In this document: positions 31,441 to 39,927 of the stretch, piece after piece
How the letters are laid out: each line of letters starts with the position of its first letter
Position numbering within the stretch: the stretch's first letter is position 1
Assembly: GCA_050014595.1 (NCBI GenBank)
Contig: JBEKDA010000027.1
Span: 1 to 64,000, forward strand
Reading direction: 5' to 3'
Source: PALSA-129 sp050014595
GTDB taxonomy: Bacteria > Acidobacteriota > Terriglobia > Bryobacterales > Bryobacteraceae
DNA: 64,000 nucleotides
Program-made: the position numbers and the translations under genes
Notes under the pieces: generated by a model
The model's database searches: none
What the model saw: the letters and a program-made list of their open reading frames with translations, nothing else
Told to the model about the DNA's origin: nothing

Positions 31441-32520
31441 CAGTCCTTGGCCTCAAGTTCCTTCCGGCTGAAATGTCACGCAACGAGCGCTGGCTGGCGC
31501 GCTTTCACGGCGAGGTGCGGCTCGCCCGCCAGGTCTCCCACCCCAACGTCTGCCGCGTATACGATATCGGCGAATTCGAAGGCTCCACGTTCCTTTCCAT
31601 GGAATACGTGGATGGCGAAGATCTCGGCTCGCTGCTGCGCCGCATCGGCCGCCTGCCCGGCGATAAAGCCACCGAAATTGCCCGCAAGCTCTGCGCCGGC
31701 CTGGCTGCCGCCCACGACAAGGGCGTGCTGCAGTGCTCTACGAAATGTTCACCGGCAAGCGGGCCTTCGACGACGCGCGCCGCACCACCCCCACCAGCGT
31801 CTCCACGCTGGTCAAGGACATCGATCCCGCGGCCGAACGCGTCATCCTGCGCTGCCTCGAAGAGGACCCACGCAACCGTCCGGCCACGGCGGTCGCGGTG
31901 GCCCGCGCCTTGCCCGGCGGCGATCCACTGGCTGCCGCCATCGCCGCCGGCGAAACGCCATCGCCCGAAATGGTCGCAGCCGCCGGTGAAACCGAAGGCT
32001 TCCCCATCCGCACACTGGGCCTTTTGGTGGCCTTCGCGGTGGTTGGCCTGGCAGCCTGCCTCTGGACACTCGGCGCCACCTGCGTGCCGCAGATGATCCC
32101 ATTTGAAATGACCCCCGAGGCGCTGGCCCACCAGTCGCGCCAGCTCATCTCCAGTTTTGGCTATCCTGCCCCGCCGCTCGATCGCGCTTTTGGCTTCAGC
32201 CGTGACAGCGATTTTCAACGTTACGGCGAGCGCATCGAGAAACCCGCCGATTATGGCGCCCAACTCACCGCCGGACAGCCCGCTCTCATGTACTTCTGGT
32301 ACCGCCAAGCCCGCGCTACCTCGAGCCGGTAAACGCGTATGGCAGCGTGGACCAATCCGATCCGCCCGCGGAGGTTTCCGGCATGGTACAGCTACGCCTC
32401 GATCCTCAGGGGCGCCTGCTCACTTTCCACGCCGTGCCGCCGCAAGTGGAACCACCGGCCGCGGCGCCAAGCACCGGCGGCAAGACGCCGGCGCTACCAG
32501 TTGGTCCTGGCGGAGCCTGA
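31434..32520 (+). pseudogene. Ser/Thr protein kinase remnant with internal deletion and frameshift
   Basis: 31434-31730 encodes the middle of a kinase N-lobe and the start of the C-lobe (VLGLKFLPAEM, ARQVSHPNVCRVYDIG, STFLSMEYVDGEDLGSLL, AAHDKGVL). At about 31730 the catalytic HRDLKPxN and DFG loops are missing, and the reading continues in another frame with LYEMFTGKRAFDD, LRCLEEDPRNRP and a transmembrane segment (LGLLVAFAVVGLAACLW). A second frameshift near 32310 separates FWYRQ from YLEPVNAYGSV, which ends at the TGA 32518-32520. The glycine-rich loop is also gone. This is the Solibacter-type kinase with an extracytoplasmic C-terminal domain, clearly inactive. Confidence 0.88.
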
Positions 32521-32566
32521 AAAACGGCTAGAAACTCCAGTGGCAGGCTGAAGCCGGCCCCACCTT

Positions 32567-33868
32567 TCAGGCCAGATCCGGGAGCAGGAACCTGGCGGGC
32601 TGGCCGGCGGCCTGGGCTACCCACTCGGCGGCCAGGTAGCCGCTGCGCACGGCGCCTTCCATGGTGGCCGGCCATCCGGTGCGCGTCCAATCGCCGGCCA
32701 GGTATAAGTTGGCGATCCCGGAATCGGTGGTGGGCCGCAGGCGCTCGGTATCGGGCGCGGCCGCGAAGGTGGCGCGCTGCTCCTTAATGACGTGGGCCTT
32801 CACCAGGTTGGCGTCGCGCACGCGCGGGAAGTAGAGGCGCAGATCGCCGATGGCGATATCGACGATCTCTTCGCGCGAGAGCGGCGTAAGATCGAGCGAT
32901 GCGCTCACCACCAGCAGCAGGTACTTTCCGCCGTCTTTATTAAACATCCACTGCATGGTGCGATCGAGCAGGGTGGCATGCGGCAGCGTGGTGACTTCGC
33001 GGTCGAACCAGAGATGCACGCCGGTGATAGGCGAGTGGCCGAACCGGGGGGCCGGCAGGCCGAGGGATTCCAGGCGCTCGAAGGGCAACGCGCAAATGTA
33101 GTGGTCGGCCACGCGACGAACGCCAGCCACCACAAAGCCGCCGGCGTCCGCGCGCTCCACCGGAGAGCGGAAATGGAAGCGCACATTGGGCAGGCGGCTC
33201 CAGGTTTCGCCGGCGTAAAGCTGGGCCAGAGGAATGGAGGGCACGCCCATTTCGTAGGAATCGGCGCGCGCGAAGAAGCCCAGCCCGAAGACCTGGAAGC
33301 CGTGAATGGCGGCCATGGATTCGAGGTCTGCATTGACGGCGCTGACCAGGATCTGGCGCCAGAAGCGGCCGATGGCGTGAGGCGTCTGGCGTTTCTGCAA
33401 CAGCCAGTCGAGCATGCTGATGCGGTCGAGGTCGCGGCGGCGGGTGCGTTCGCGGCGCATGGCCATCAGGGCCCGCGCCACGCTTAGCTTGTCGCGGCGT
33501 TCCAGGCAATGCATGCGCAGAAACGATCCGGTGAAATGAAACGGCGCGGGCAGGCGTCCGCGGCGCAGCACGGAAATGCGGCCGCCCGGTTCCACGAAAT
33601 AGAATTCGCGATAAAAGCGGATGCGGTCGCGCACGCCCAGGCGCTGATAGAAATCCAGCAGGTTGACGCAGCAGCGCATCAGGACGTGCTGGCAGTTATC
33701 GATCATTTCGGGTTCGGCGCCGTCGAACGCCGGGAGCGGGTAAGAAGTAGCGCGGCCACCGAGGAACGGCCGCGACTCGAACACTTCGACCTCGAAGCCG
33801 GCGCCGCCCAGCGCGGCGGCAGCGGCGAGACCGGCGAGCCCGCCTCCAGCGATCAGGACCTTGGCCAT
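32567..33868 (-). CDS. hpnE: Hydroxysqualene dehydroxylase (squalene-associated FAD-dependent desaturase)
   Basis: 433 residues from ATG 33868, at the family start MAKVLIAGGGLAGLAAAAAL; upstream in-frame codons lie in the divergent gene's control region. The FAD-binding GxGxxG region continues as VEVFESRPFLGGRATSYP, with the amine-oxidase motifs DNCQHVLMRCCVNLLDFYQR and LYLAGDWTRTGWPATMEGAVRSGYLAAE near the C-terminus. HpnE reduces hydroxysqualene to squalene, the last step of the HpnCDE route to hopanoids. hpnC, hpnD and squalene-hopene cyclase are not in this window, so the gene stands alone or the partners are elsewhere. Confidence 0.93.
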   Translation of the reverse strand: MAKVLIAGGGLAGLAAAAALGGAGFEVEVFESRPFLGGRATSYPLPAFDGAEPEMIDNCQHVLMRCCVNLLDFYQRLGVRDRIRFYREFYFVEPGGRISVLRRGRLPAPFHFTGSFLRMHCLERRDKLSVARALMAMRRERTRRRDLDRISMLDWLLQKRQTPHAIGRFWRQILVSAVNADLESMAAIHGFQVFGLGFFARADSYEMGVPSIPLAQLYAGETWSRLPNVRFHFRSPVERADAGGFVVAGVRRVADHYICALPFERLESLGLPAPRFGHSPITGVHLWFDREVTTLPHATLLDRTMQWMFNKDGGKYLLLVVSASLDLTPLSREEIVDIAIGDLRLYFPRVRDANLVKAHVIKEQRATFAAAPDTERLRPTTDSGIANLYLAGDWTRTGWPATMEGAVRSGYLAAEWVAQAAGQPARFLLPDLA

Positions 33869-33951
33869 TCCAATGTCAGTATGGCACGGACGTTTGGCGG
33901 GGCAATTGGTTAGGGAACCGGCGCAGGCTTTTGCGCGTAGGATGGATTGAG

Positions 33952-35421
33952 ATGGGATCATCCTCAATTCGCCGCCTGCTATTGACGCTTGCCCTGGCAA
34001 CGCTGTCTTCCGCTGCATGGGCACAGAATCTCGCTAACGTCATCTTCCTCGAACCGGTCGGCGCCGTGGATACACGCGGCGCCGAAATCCGCGCATCCAT
34101 GCCGCTCTACCGCCGCGTGGCCGATCCCGCTAGGTACACGCCCTGGCTGGAAAACCAATCCGCCCGCTACGCCTTGCGCCTGTACCGCGCGGCCTACGAG
34201 ATCGCCCATCCCAACGACGGCACCCCGGATTACTACGTCGCGCTGGTTCCCGGCGGCAACCACGCCGCTGTCGGTTTCCGCGTGCAGACGGGCGAAAGGA
34301 TCGAAGAGCATCCCAAGCAGCCCTACATCCTGCTCGACGCCCAGCCCGACCGCTTCGAGACCACCCTGCTCCACGAGACCGCTCACGTCGCGATGGCCAT
34401 GCTGGCCGGCGGGCGCCAGTTGGACGGCAAGAGCGTCTCCGCCATTCCCCACACCACGGCCGCGCTCTCCGATCGCGCCACCGCATTCAGCGAAGGCTAC
34501 GCCATCCACTTCGAAACTCTGGCCGCGCACCTCTTCCACGACGACCCGACGCGCCAGCGCTTCCATCGCGAGCAAGTGCTCTTCGGCGACGGCTCGGAGT
34601 ATTTCCACCAGTCGAGCGACCTCGCCAGCTTCTCCCAGAACGTCGCCCGCTACCTCGACGTCCGCGACAACAACTTTGCCTTCGAGCCCGCCTTCCAGGG
34701 CCCCGATTACCTTCGCGTGCAGATGGAGAAAGCCCGCGATTTCGCCTCCCTGCGCAGCGCCAACCAGCTCCTGCAATCCGAAGGCTTCTATGCCAGCTTC
34801 TTCTTCCTCTGGGTGGTGCGCGGCGCCGGCATCCCCACCGATGCCGTCATCGAAGAGCGCGAACGCCAGGTATTGCTGGCTATGCACGCCATGTTCGCCG
34901 AGGACAACTGGGATGCCTCAAGCCCCTGGCTGGTGCGCTTCGTATCGGCGTATATGAAGCAGTTTCCGGAACAGAAGGCGGCGATGGCGGACGCGCTGAA
35001 CGACCTGAGCCACGGCGTCTTCGTGGACCCGGACGCGGCGCGGCTCTGGAAGGAACACTACCTGGCAACGCTCAGTCTGGACCAGAAGAACATGAACATC
35101 GCAGGCATCATGGCGGCGCGCAAGAAGTGGCACGACGCGGCGGTGGCCGATGCGCATGCGCTGTACTCGCAGTTGGGGCCGGAGATCGCCTGCAGGTTGC
35201 CAGGCACCAAAGTGCGCCTGGCGGCATTCGGAGAGGATTCGCCGGTGGTATTCGACCTCAACACCGCGCCGGCCGGCATTCTGCGGATCGTGCCCGGCAT
35301 CAGCGAATCCGAAGTGGCCAGTTGGATCGAGCAGCGCGGCAAGCAACCATTTTTGAGCGTCGAAGATTTTAAAGCTCGCGCCGGCCTGCGCCCAGCCACG
35401 CTGGCGGCGCTGAAGTTCTAG
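33952..35421 (+). CDS. Secreted HExxH protein with C-terminal helix-hairpin-helix domain
   Basis: 489 residues from ATG 33952 with a signal peptide (LLLTLALATLSSAAWAQ). Residues 120-200 have a zinc-protease look: HETAH (His141, Glu142, His145), then 36 residues later SEGYAIHFE with Glu181, the spacing of a gluzincin third ligand. The middle is helical with few features. Residues 430-489 are a ComEA-like helix-hairpin-helix unit (DLNTAPAGILRIVPGISESE, then FLSVEDFKARAGL), a fold that binds DNA backbone. An exported peptidase-like domain joined to a DNA-binding type domain is uncommon; function unknown. The following repeat begins 4 bases after the stop. Confidence 0.8.
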   Translation: MGSSSIRRLLLTLALATLSSAAWAQNLANVIFLEPVGAVDTRGAEIRASMPLYRRVADPARYTPWLENQSARYALRLYRAAYEIAHPNDGTPDYYVALVPGGNHAAVGFRVQTGERIEEHPKQPYILLDAQPDRFETTLLHETAHVAMAMLAGGRQLDGKSVSAIPHTTAALSDRATAFSEGYAIHFETLAAHLFHDDPTRQRFHREQVLFGDGSEYFHQSSDLASFSQNVARYLDVRDNNFAFEPAFQGPDYLRVQMEKARDFASLRSANQLLQSEGFYASFFFLWVVRGAGIPTDAVIEERERQVLLAMHAMFAEDNWDASSPWLVRFVSAYMKQFPEQKAAMADALNDLSHGVFVDPDAARLWKEHYLATLSLDQKNMNIAGIMAARKKWHDAAVADAHALYSQLGPEIACRLPGTKVRLAAFGEDSPVVFDLNTAPAGILRIVPGISESEVASWIEQRGKQPFLSVEDFKARAGLRPATLAALKF

Positions 35422-35425
35422 GGGC

Positions 35426-35546
<121 letters not shown>

Positions 35547-35675
35547 GCACGCTCGCGGCCGATTGCACTTAAGTTGACCCCGAGGAGGCTTGTGAGGAGC
35601 TGGCCTTCCCACCAGCGCCTGCGCCCGGAGGGCGTAGAACCGGAAAAACAGGTCTGATATAGTCAGTTCAGCCAT

Positions 35676-36036
35676 ATGTTCCGTCGAGTTGTTCTCTTCG
35701 GCATTGGCGTGGCCCTGTCGCAGGCCGTGTCGGTCGCACAGGGGCCGGGCTGGTATAACGGCGACTGCCAGTCCGCCGGGATCGGTAGCTGGTCGAACTG
35801 GTATCTTTCAAGGCAACCCGCCGCTCTATCAGCAACACACCGATCGACACTACTGGGCGACCGTCATCGACCAGGGCGCGACCGTGTATTTCCAATACAA
35901 CCTTTGCACGGAGGACCCCAACCAGGCTTCCGCGGACTTTTTCCAACAGTTGGATCAGATGATGGCGCAGACGAGCGTGCAGCGGGTGATCCTCGACATG
36001 CGCAATAACACCGGAGGCGACCCCTCGATTCTGGAT
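35676..36036 (+). pseudogene. S41-peptidase-like protein remnant
   Basis: ATG 35676 opens a signal peptide (MFRRVVLFGIGVALSQAVSV) and about 20 mature residues, then the coding continues after a frameshift near 35800 as NPPLYQQHTDRHYWATVIDQ, VYFQYNLCTEDPNQ and VQRVILDMRNNTGGDPSIL, the pattern of the acidobacterial S41/CtpA-like group. The catalytic Ser-Lys region is missing: at 36036 the sequence joins an unrelated fragment. No active product is possible. Confidence 0.7.
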
Positions 36037-36140
36037 CCCATGTCCAGGTGCCGGACAGCGCGCCAACCGGCGACACTGTGCCTGTGGTTGTACAACTCCC
36101 CGGTGCTTCCTCTAACACCGTTACCATCGCCGTCGAGTGA
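36037..36140 (+). pseudogene. Fragment of a Solibacter-type C-terminal domain (TIGR03437)
   Basis: In a third frame, codons from 36039 read HVQVPDSAPTGDTVPVVVQL, then PGASSNTVTIAVE and TGA at 36138-36140. This is the usual end of TIGR03437 domains in secreted Solibacter proteins. Only the last ~33 residues remain, joined directly to the S41 remnant. Confidence 0.65.
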
Positions 36141-36144
36141 GCGC

Positions 36145-36253
36145 GCGCGGGTAGGATTCATCGCGACCAACCTGGAGACGGACAACCGTGCGGTGGCGCG
36201 GTTCTACGACAAGCGGGGAACGGCAGAGCAGTGGATCAAAGAAGGCAAGCAGG
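36145..36253 (+). mobile_element. IS1380-family transposase fragment
   Basis: Codons from 36148 read VGFIATNLETDNRAVARFYD, then KRGTAEQWIKEGKQ, the conserved C-terminal signature of IS1380-type DDE transposases, including the (Y)-(N/D)-x-RG-T-x-EQWIKEGK block with the catalytic Glu. Nothing of the N-terminal two-thirds is present and the fragment ends where the minus-strand aminopeptidase gene ends. A dead insertion-sequence remnant. Confidence 0.75.
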
Positions 36254-37930
36254 TTAAGACTCGTTCACGATGCCGTCGATGGTGGCCTGCGCGATGGGGT
36301 GGTATGTGGGGCGGGCTCGGGCGTAGATGGCGCGGGCGCGCGCCCGGCCTTCGGGGGTCTTCATCAATTCGGTGTAAATGGGTTTGAGGAATTTGCGGCG
36401 GCCCACCGAACAGAGGAACGGCTCGATCTTCGGCAAGGCTGGTTGATAATTTGCCTTCACGGCCATCAGCAGCCACTGGTGCAGGATTTCGGAATTGCCG
36501 GAACCGGTGAGGTGAAACTCGCGGTCGAGGCGCGGCATGTCGGGCGGGTCCTGAGTACGGAGGAAGTGCAGCCATTCGTGGGTAGACCAGGCGGTGGTAT
36601 CGGCGGGCCAGCCGGATTCGATCCTGGTGAAGGCATCGGAGTGCGGATCGTCGGCGCCGGCGGGAATGCCGGGCTGGAAGATCCATTCGTCGAGCGGCAC
36701 GGAGTTGGGGAGCTCGCGGCGGATGTACTCCAGGAAATCGGCGGTGGTAATGCTGCGGAAGGCGAAGTGCGAGAAGTAGGAACGGAGGAAGGCGTCGAAG
36801 CGGTCGCGGCCGACGGCGCGCTCGATGGTGCGCAGAAGCAGGGCGCCCTTTTCGTATGGCACGAGGGTGCAGCCGTCGTCGGGATCGCGGCCGGTAAGAT
36901 CGATGTGGAGGGCGCGGTCGCTTTCGCGGAGGCCGGCCATTTCGCGATCGAGCTCGCGGCGGCCGAGCACAGCTTCCATATCGGCGCGCGCGGGGCCGTA
37001 GAGCTTTTCGAGGACGCGGCGCTCGACGTAAACGGTGAAGCCTTCGTTGAGCCAGAAGTCGCTCCAGGTGGCGTTGGTGACGAGGTTGCCGGACCAGGAA
37101 TGCGCCAGCTCATGGGCCACCAGCGAGACCAGGCTGCGGTCGCCGGCCAGGACGGTGGGAGTGGCGAAGGTGAGGCGCGGGTTTTCCATTCCGCCCAAGG
37201 GGAAGCTGGGCGGGAGCACCAGCAGGTCGTAGCGGTCCCAGCGATAGGGGCCGTAGAGCTCCTCGACGGCGGCGATCATGGCCTCGGTATCGGCGAACTC
37301 ATAGGCGGCGCGGTCGAGGACGGGGGGCTCGGCATAGACGCCGGAGCGCGGGCCGATCGCGCGGAAGGCGAGCGCGCCGGCGGCCAGAGCAATCAGATAA
37401 GAAGGGACGGGCTGATCCATCCGAAAGTGGTGGCCGTCCGGAGTTGCATCCAACGCGGCGCCCATGACGGCGCGGAGTCCCTTGGGCACGCGGACGTGGG
37501 CCCGGAAAGTGACGCGCACGCCGGGAGTGTCCTGGAGCGGGATCCAACTGCGCGCGTGGATGGCCTGCGACTGGGTATACAGGAAAGGATGGCGTTTGCC
37601 GGCGGTTTGCGGCGGATCGAGCCATTGCAGGCCGCTGGCTTCGGGCGCAGTGGCATAGTAAACGCGGACCCAGGAAGCGCCCGGTTCGAGGCGGATGGTG
37701 AGGGGCGCGCCCAGATTCGCATCGGCCGCGCCGAGCGAGAACCCGGCCGCGTTTTCGACGGAATGGATGGCTAGCGCGCGGGTATCGAGCACCAGCTCGT
37801 CGCCGGAGACGCGATCGAAATGGAGGGCGACGGAACCATCCAGAATCTTTCGGTCGAAGCGCACATCCAAATCCATGTCAAGGTGGCGGACGCGAATGCG
37901 GTCCGGGCGGGACCAGGAGTGAATGTCCAT
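36254..37930 (-). CDS. M1-family zinc aminopeptidase, leukotriene-A4-hydrolase-like
   Basis: 558 residues. An N-terminal saddle domain (VRHLDMDLDVRFDRKILDGS) is followed by the exopeptidase motif GGMENP (residues 247-252) and the zinc site HELAH (His273, Glu274, His277) with third ligand Glu296 in WLNEGFTVYVERR. The C-terminal helical domain ends in the LTA4H-like motif (KPIYTELMKTPEGRARARAI). It removes N-terminal residues from peptides. There is no signal peptide, so it is cytoplasmic. Its 3' end abuts a transposase fragment, but its own C-terminus looks complete. Confidence 0.94.
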   Translation of the reverse strand: MDIHSWSRPDRIRVRHLDMDLDVRFDRKILDGSVALHFDRVSGDELVLDTRALAIHSVENAAGFSLGAADANLGAPLTIRLEPGASWVRVYYATAPEASGLQWLDPPQTAGKRHPFLYTQSQAIHARSWIPLQDTPGVRVTFRAHVRVPKGLRAVMGAALDATPDGHHFRMDQPVPSYLIALAAGALAFRAIGPRSGVYAEPPVLDRAAYEFADTEAMIAAVEELYGPYRWDRYDLLVLPPSFPLGGMENPRLTFATPTVLAGDRSLVSLVAHELAHSWSGNLVTNATWSDFWLNEGFTVYVERRVLEKLYGPARADMEAVLGRRELDREMAGLRESDRALHIDLTGRDPDDGCTLVPYEKGALLLRTIERAVGRDRFDAFLRSYFSHFAFRSITTADFLEYIRRELPNSVPLDEWIFQPGIPAGADDPHSDAFTRIESGWPADTTAWSTHEWLHFLRTQDPPDMPRLDREFHLTGSGNSEILHQWLLMAVKANYQPALPKIEPFLCSVGRRKFLKPIYTELMKTPEGRARARAIYARARPTYHPIAQATIDGIVNES

Positions 37931-38002
37931 GCGTTCATGGTAGAATCGTTCCGTCCCATCCTCCTAATTTCAGATTTGGGTTTGAGCCAACAACACATTC
38001 CT

Positions 38003-38383
38003 ATGCAAACGCAGGCACCTAAGAGAGTCCTGGCGGTGATGACCGATCTGTTCTTCTCGGTAAAGCTGGCGGAGGCCGCCAAACGTTGCGGTCTGGCGCT
38101 GGAGTTCGTGAAGGAGCCGAAGGAGCTTCTGGAGAAGGCCGCGAGCCGGCCGTCGCTGATCGTTTTCGATCTGAACTACGACGCCGCGGAGCCGATCAAG
38201 CTGATCGCCAAGCTGAAGCAGAAGACGGAGACCAAGGGGATCAGCCTGATCGGTTTCCTGTCGCATGTACAAGGGGAGCTGAAGCTGGCGGCGCAGGACG
38301 CGGGATGCGACATGGTGATGGCGAAGTCGGCGTTTTCGCAAAACCTCACGCAGATCTTCAAAAGACATTCGGGCATGGTGTAA
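38003..38383 (+). CDS. Receiver-like single-domain protein
   Basis: 126 residues from ATG 38003. The fold order matches a CheY-type receiver: a hydrophobic strand at 8-14, Asp56 at the end of SLIVFDLNYDAAEP as possible phospho-acceptor, Ser87 in GFLSHV and Lys108 in DMVMAKSAF. The N-terminal acidic pair is weak (one Asp, VMTDLFF), so it may be a pseudo-receiver. No output domain and no histidine kinase nearby. The start lies about 70 bases from the divergent aminopeptidase start. Confidence 0.72.
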   Translation: MQTQAPKRVLAVMTDLFFSVKLAEAAKRCGLALEFVKEPKELLEKAASRPSLIVFDLNYDAAEPIKLIAKLKQKTETKGISLIGFLSHVQGELKLAAQDAGCDMVMAKSAFSQNLTQIFKRHSGMV

Positions 38384-38640
38384 GGGCGGATTCCCGCCGA
38401 GCCCGAAGAGCCGGCTAAAAGCCGGCTGCGGGCAGAATTGCCCGCCCCACTGAGCAGCAGAGCCGCGACCAATGTGAGATAACGCCAAGCGTCGACACGA
38501 GTGTCGACGCGGCACGCATGAGAGCGCAATGCCACTTAGTTTTCCCATAAGGCGGCTTCTTCGGGCTGAGAGAGATCCCTTGCACCCGGCCAGCGCCGGC
38601 TGAAAGCCGGCGGCAGCCAGGATTGGCTGCCCCACAATTT
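38384..38640. repeat. Cluster of palindromic repeat modules
   Basis: Modules: AGCCGGC-TAAAA-GCCGGCT with GCGGGCAGAATTGCCCGC (about 38408-38446); a perfect GCGTCGACAC-GA-GTGTCGACGC (38489-38510); and GCCGGCTGAAAGCCGGC with GGCAGCCAGGATTGGCTGCC (about 38597-38636). The first and last modules recur at 56430-56570 in the other relative order and orientation. No coding content. Confidence 0.7.
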
Positions 38641-38689
38641 GTGCAGAGGTTCAGCATTGAGAGGGGGCAGTGAAATCTCGACCGCTCCT

Positions 38690-38765
38690 GGTCACGTGAC
38701 CATATATGGTCGCTCGCCGGCCCCCCACTCCCTCGAAAACCAGGTGCGCAACCGGTCGGCGAGCG
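38690..38765 (+). promoter_or_regulatory. Overlapping palindromes upstream of the small membrane protein gene
   Basis: GGTCACGTGACC (38690-38701) overlaps GACCATATATGGTC (38698-38711), both perfect. Then CGCTCGCCG (38711-38719) pairs with CGGCGAGCG (38757-38765). The first two look like a dimer-of-dimers operator with GGTC/GACC half-sites; the last could fold in the transcript. It lies 85-160 bases before ATG 38851. Confidence 0.5.
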
Positions 38766-38850
38766 AATCGGCTCAACAAAGGATGATGTTGGCGCGACTC
38801 GTGCTGTCAGGAATACGTGGAGAAGCCCTGAACCTACGAAGGAGATTTCA

Positions 38851-39000
38851 ATGTTGCTGACGCTGTTTGTCGTTTTGCTGGTAATGTGGCTGCTGGGATT
38901 TTTCGCGTTCCACGTTGCTGGCGGATTGATTCACATTCTGTTAATCATAGCGGTGATTTCTTTACTGTTTCACCTCTTCAGAGGTCGTAGCGCGGCTTGA
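38851..39000 (+). CDS. 49-residue two-helix membrane protein, lmo0937 type
   Basis: ATG 38851 has a perfect AAGGAG 7 bases upstream. The protein is MLLTLFVVLLVMWLLGFFAF, then HVAGGLIHILLIIAVISLLF and a basic end (HLFRGRSAA): two short helices around a conserved His-x-x-Gly-Gly turn, as in the lmo0937/DUF5670 family. These tiny proteins are widespread, often duplicated and stress-linked, with unknown mechanism. It stands alone behind an unusually palindromic leader. Confidence 0.85.
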   Translation: MLLTLFVVLLVMWLLGFFAFHVAGGLIHILLIIAVISLLFHLFRGRSAA

Positions 39001-39261
39001 AAGAGCTTCCGTCACGGACCGTAACAGACTTCCTCAGGCGATTCGCGCGAGCGTGTGCGCCGGGCGTATATCGACCTTACGAAGCTGGGGAGGACTGAGC
39101 TGGTAATGGCCGGCAGGAACGGCGGCGCGGAAAGCGGCATGGGCCAAACCGGCGAGGGCGGCACGCGGGATATGCCGCCAGGCGGCTTGGTGGGCGGAGA
39201 CCCGGGCCGGCGCGAGGACTATCCGGAATATCGGCTGACTGGGGCGATGACTTGAGACAGC
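39001..39261. other. Intergenic region, one doubtful short frame
   Basis: A GTG-started frame of 66 codons (39055-39255) is Gly/Arg-rich (GRNGGAESGMGQTGEGGTRD) with no ribosome site or known relatives. I do not support it as a gene. Nothing else is visible. Confidence 0.4.
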
Positions 39262-39741
39262 CTACTGCTTGTCGAAGGTATATTTCTGGTCCACGACTTT
39301 GCCGTTGGCGGCGTTCCGGCGGAACTTAGTGAGGGTTTTGCCGTCGGCGGAGAGCACCCAGGATTCCCTAACGGCTCCGAAGACTTTGGCAGTGTCCTTT
39401 CTGCTTTGCTTGTCGACGATCTCGATGATGAAGGTGGCGCCCTCCCAGTGGGTTTGGGTGTAGTGGTAGTGAGGGAAGCTTTTGTCGACCACCAATTTAT
39501 TGTTGGCGTTGAAGGTGCCGTCGATGGGGGCGATGGCGGGAGCGGGAGTGGCCTTGGTCGAGACGGTGATGATGTCGCGCTTCTGGTGGATCTCGCAAAT
39601 GTAGACGCGATCGGGCGTGGCGTCCTTGGTGCTCTTATCGTTGTTGAGTTTCCAGGTGCCGGAGAAATCGGGCCTGACGTCGGCAGCGCCGGCCAATGCG
39701 CACAGCAAGCCGGCCAGAACAATCCCTCTTAATAGTTTCAA
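39262..39741 (-). CDS. Small secreted beta-rich protein (lipocalin-like)
   Basis: 159 residues starting with TTG at 39741 (GAGG about 8 bases upstream) and a signal peptide MKLLRGIVLAGLLCALAGAA. The mature part starts with PDFSGTWKLNNDKS, a strand-turn-strand motif frequent in acidobacterial secreted proteins resembling lipocalins, and ends in repeated short strands (SWVLSADGKTLTKFRR). Function unknown; a periplasmic ligand-binding role is a guess. Confidence 0.75.
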   Translation of the reverse strand: MKLLRGIVLAGLLCALAGAADVRPDFSGTWKLNNDKSTKDATPDRVYICEIHQKRDIITVSTKATPAPAIAPIDGTFNANNKLVVDKSFPHYHYTQTHWEGATFIIEIVDKQSRKDTAKVFGAVRESWVLSADGKTLTKFRRNAANGKVVDQKYTFDKQ

Positions 39742-39835
39742 TTCGCGATCCTCAATCTTCCCGTTCGACGGTGAACTGCAATGTGTGATTTCATTTTAGC
39801 GCCGATGCTCGAGTGTGGTAGGGGCGACCGGGCTG

Positions 39836-39855
39836 GGCAGGCGGCGCCGCCTGCC
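39836..39855. repeat. 20-bp palindrome GGCAGGCGGCGCCGCCTGCC, third copy
   Basis: Identical to 26584-26603 and extended by one pair on each side here. It lies between the divergent genes at 39741 and 39928. Confidence 0.75.
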
Positions 39856-39927
39856 CCACCAAGCGGGATTAAGCAACCAAGGAACCCACGGTCTGTGAGA
39901 GGAGTCTAAGCAGGGGTAGGACCTCCT

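Noticed and set aside
39055..39255. 66-codon GTG-started frame
   Set aside because: No ribosome site, Gly/Arg-rich composition and no family; probably chance in GC-rich DNA.
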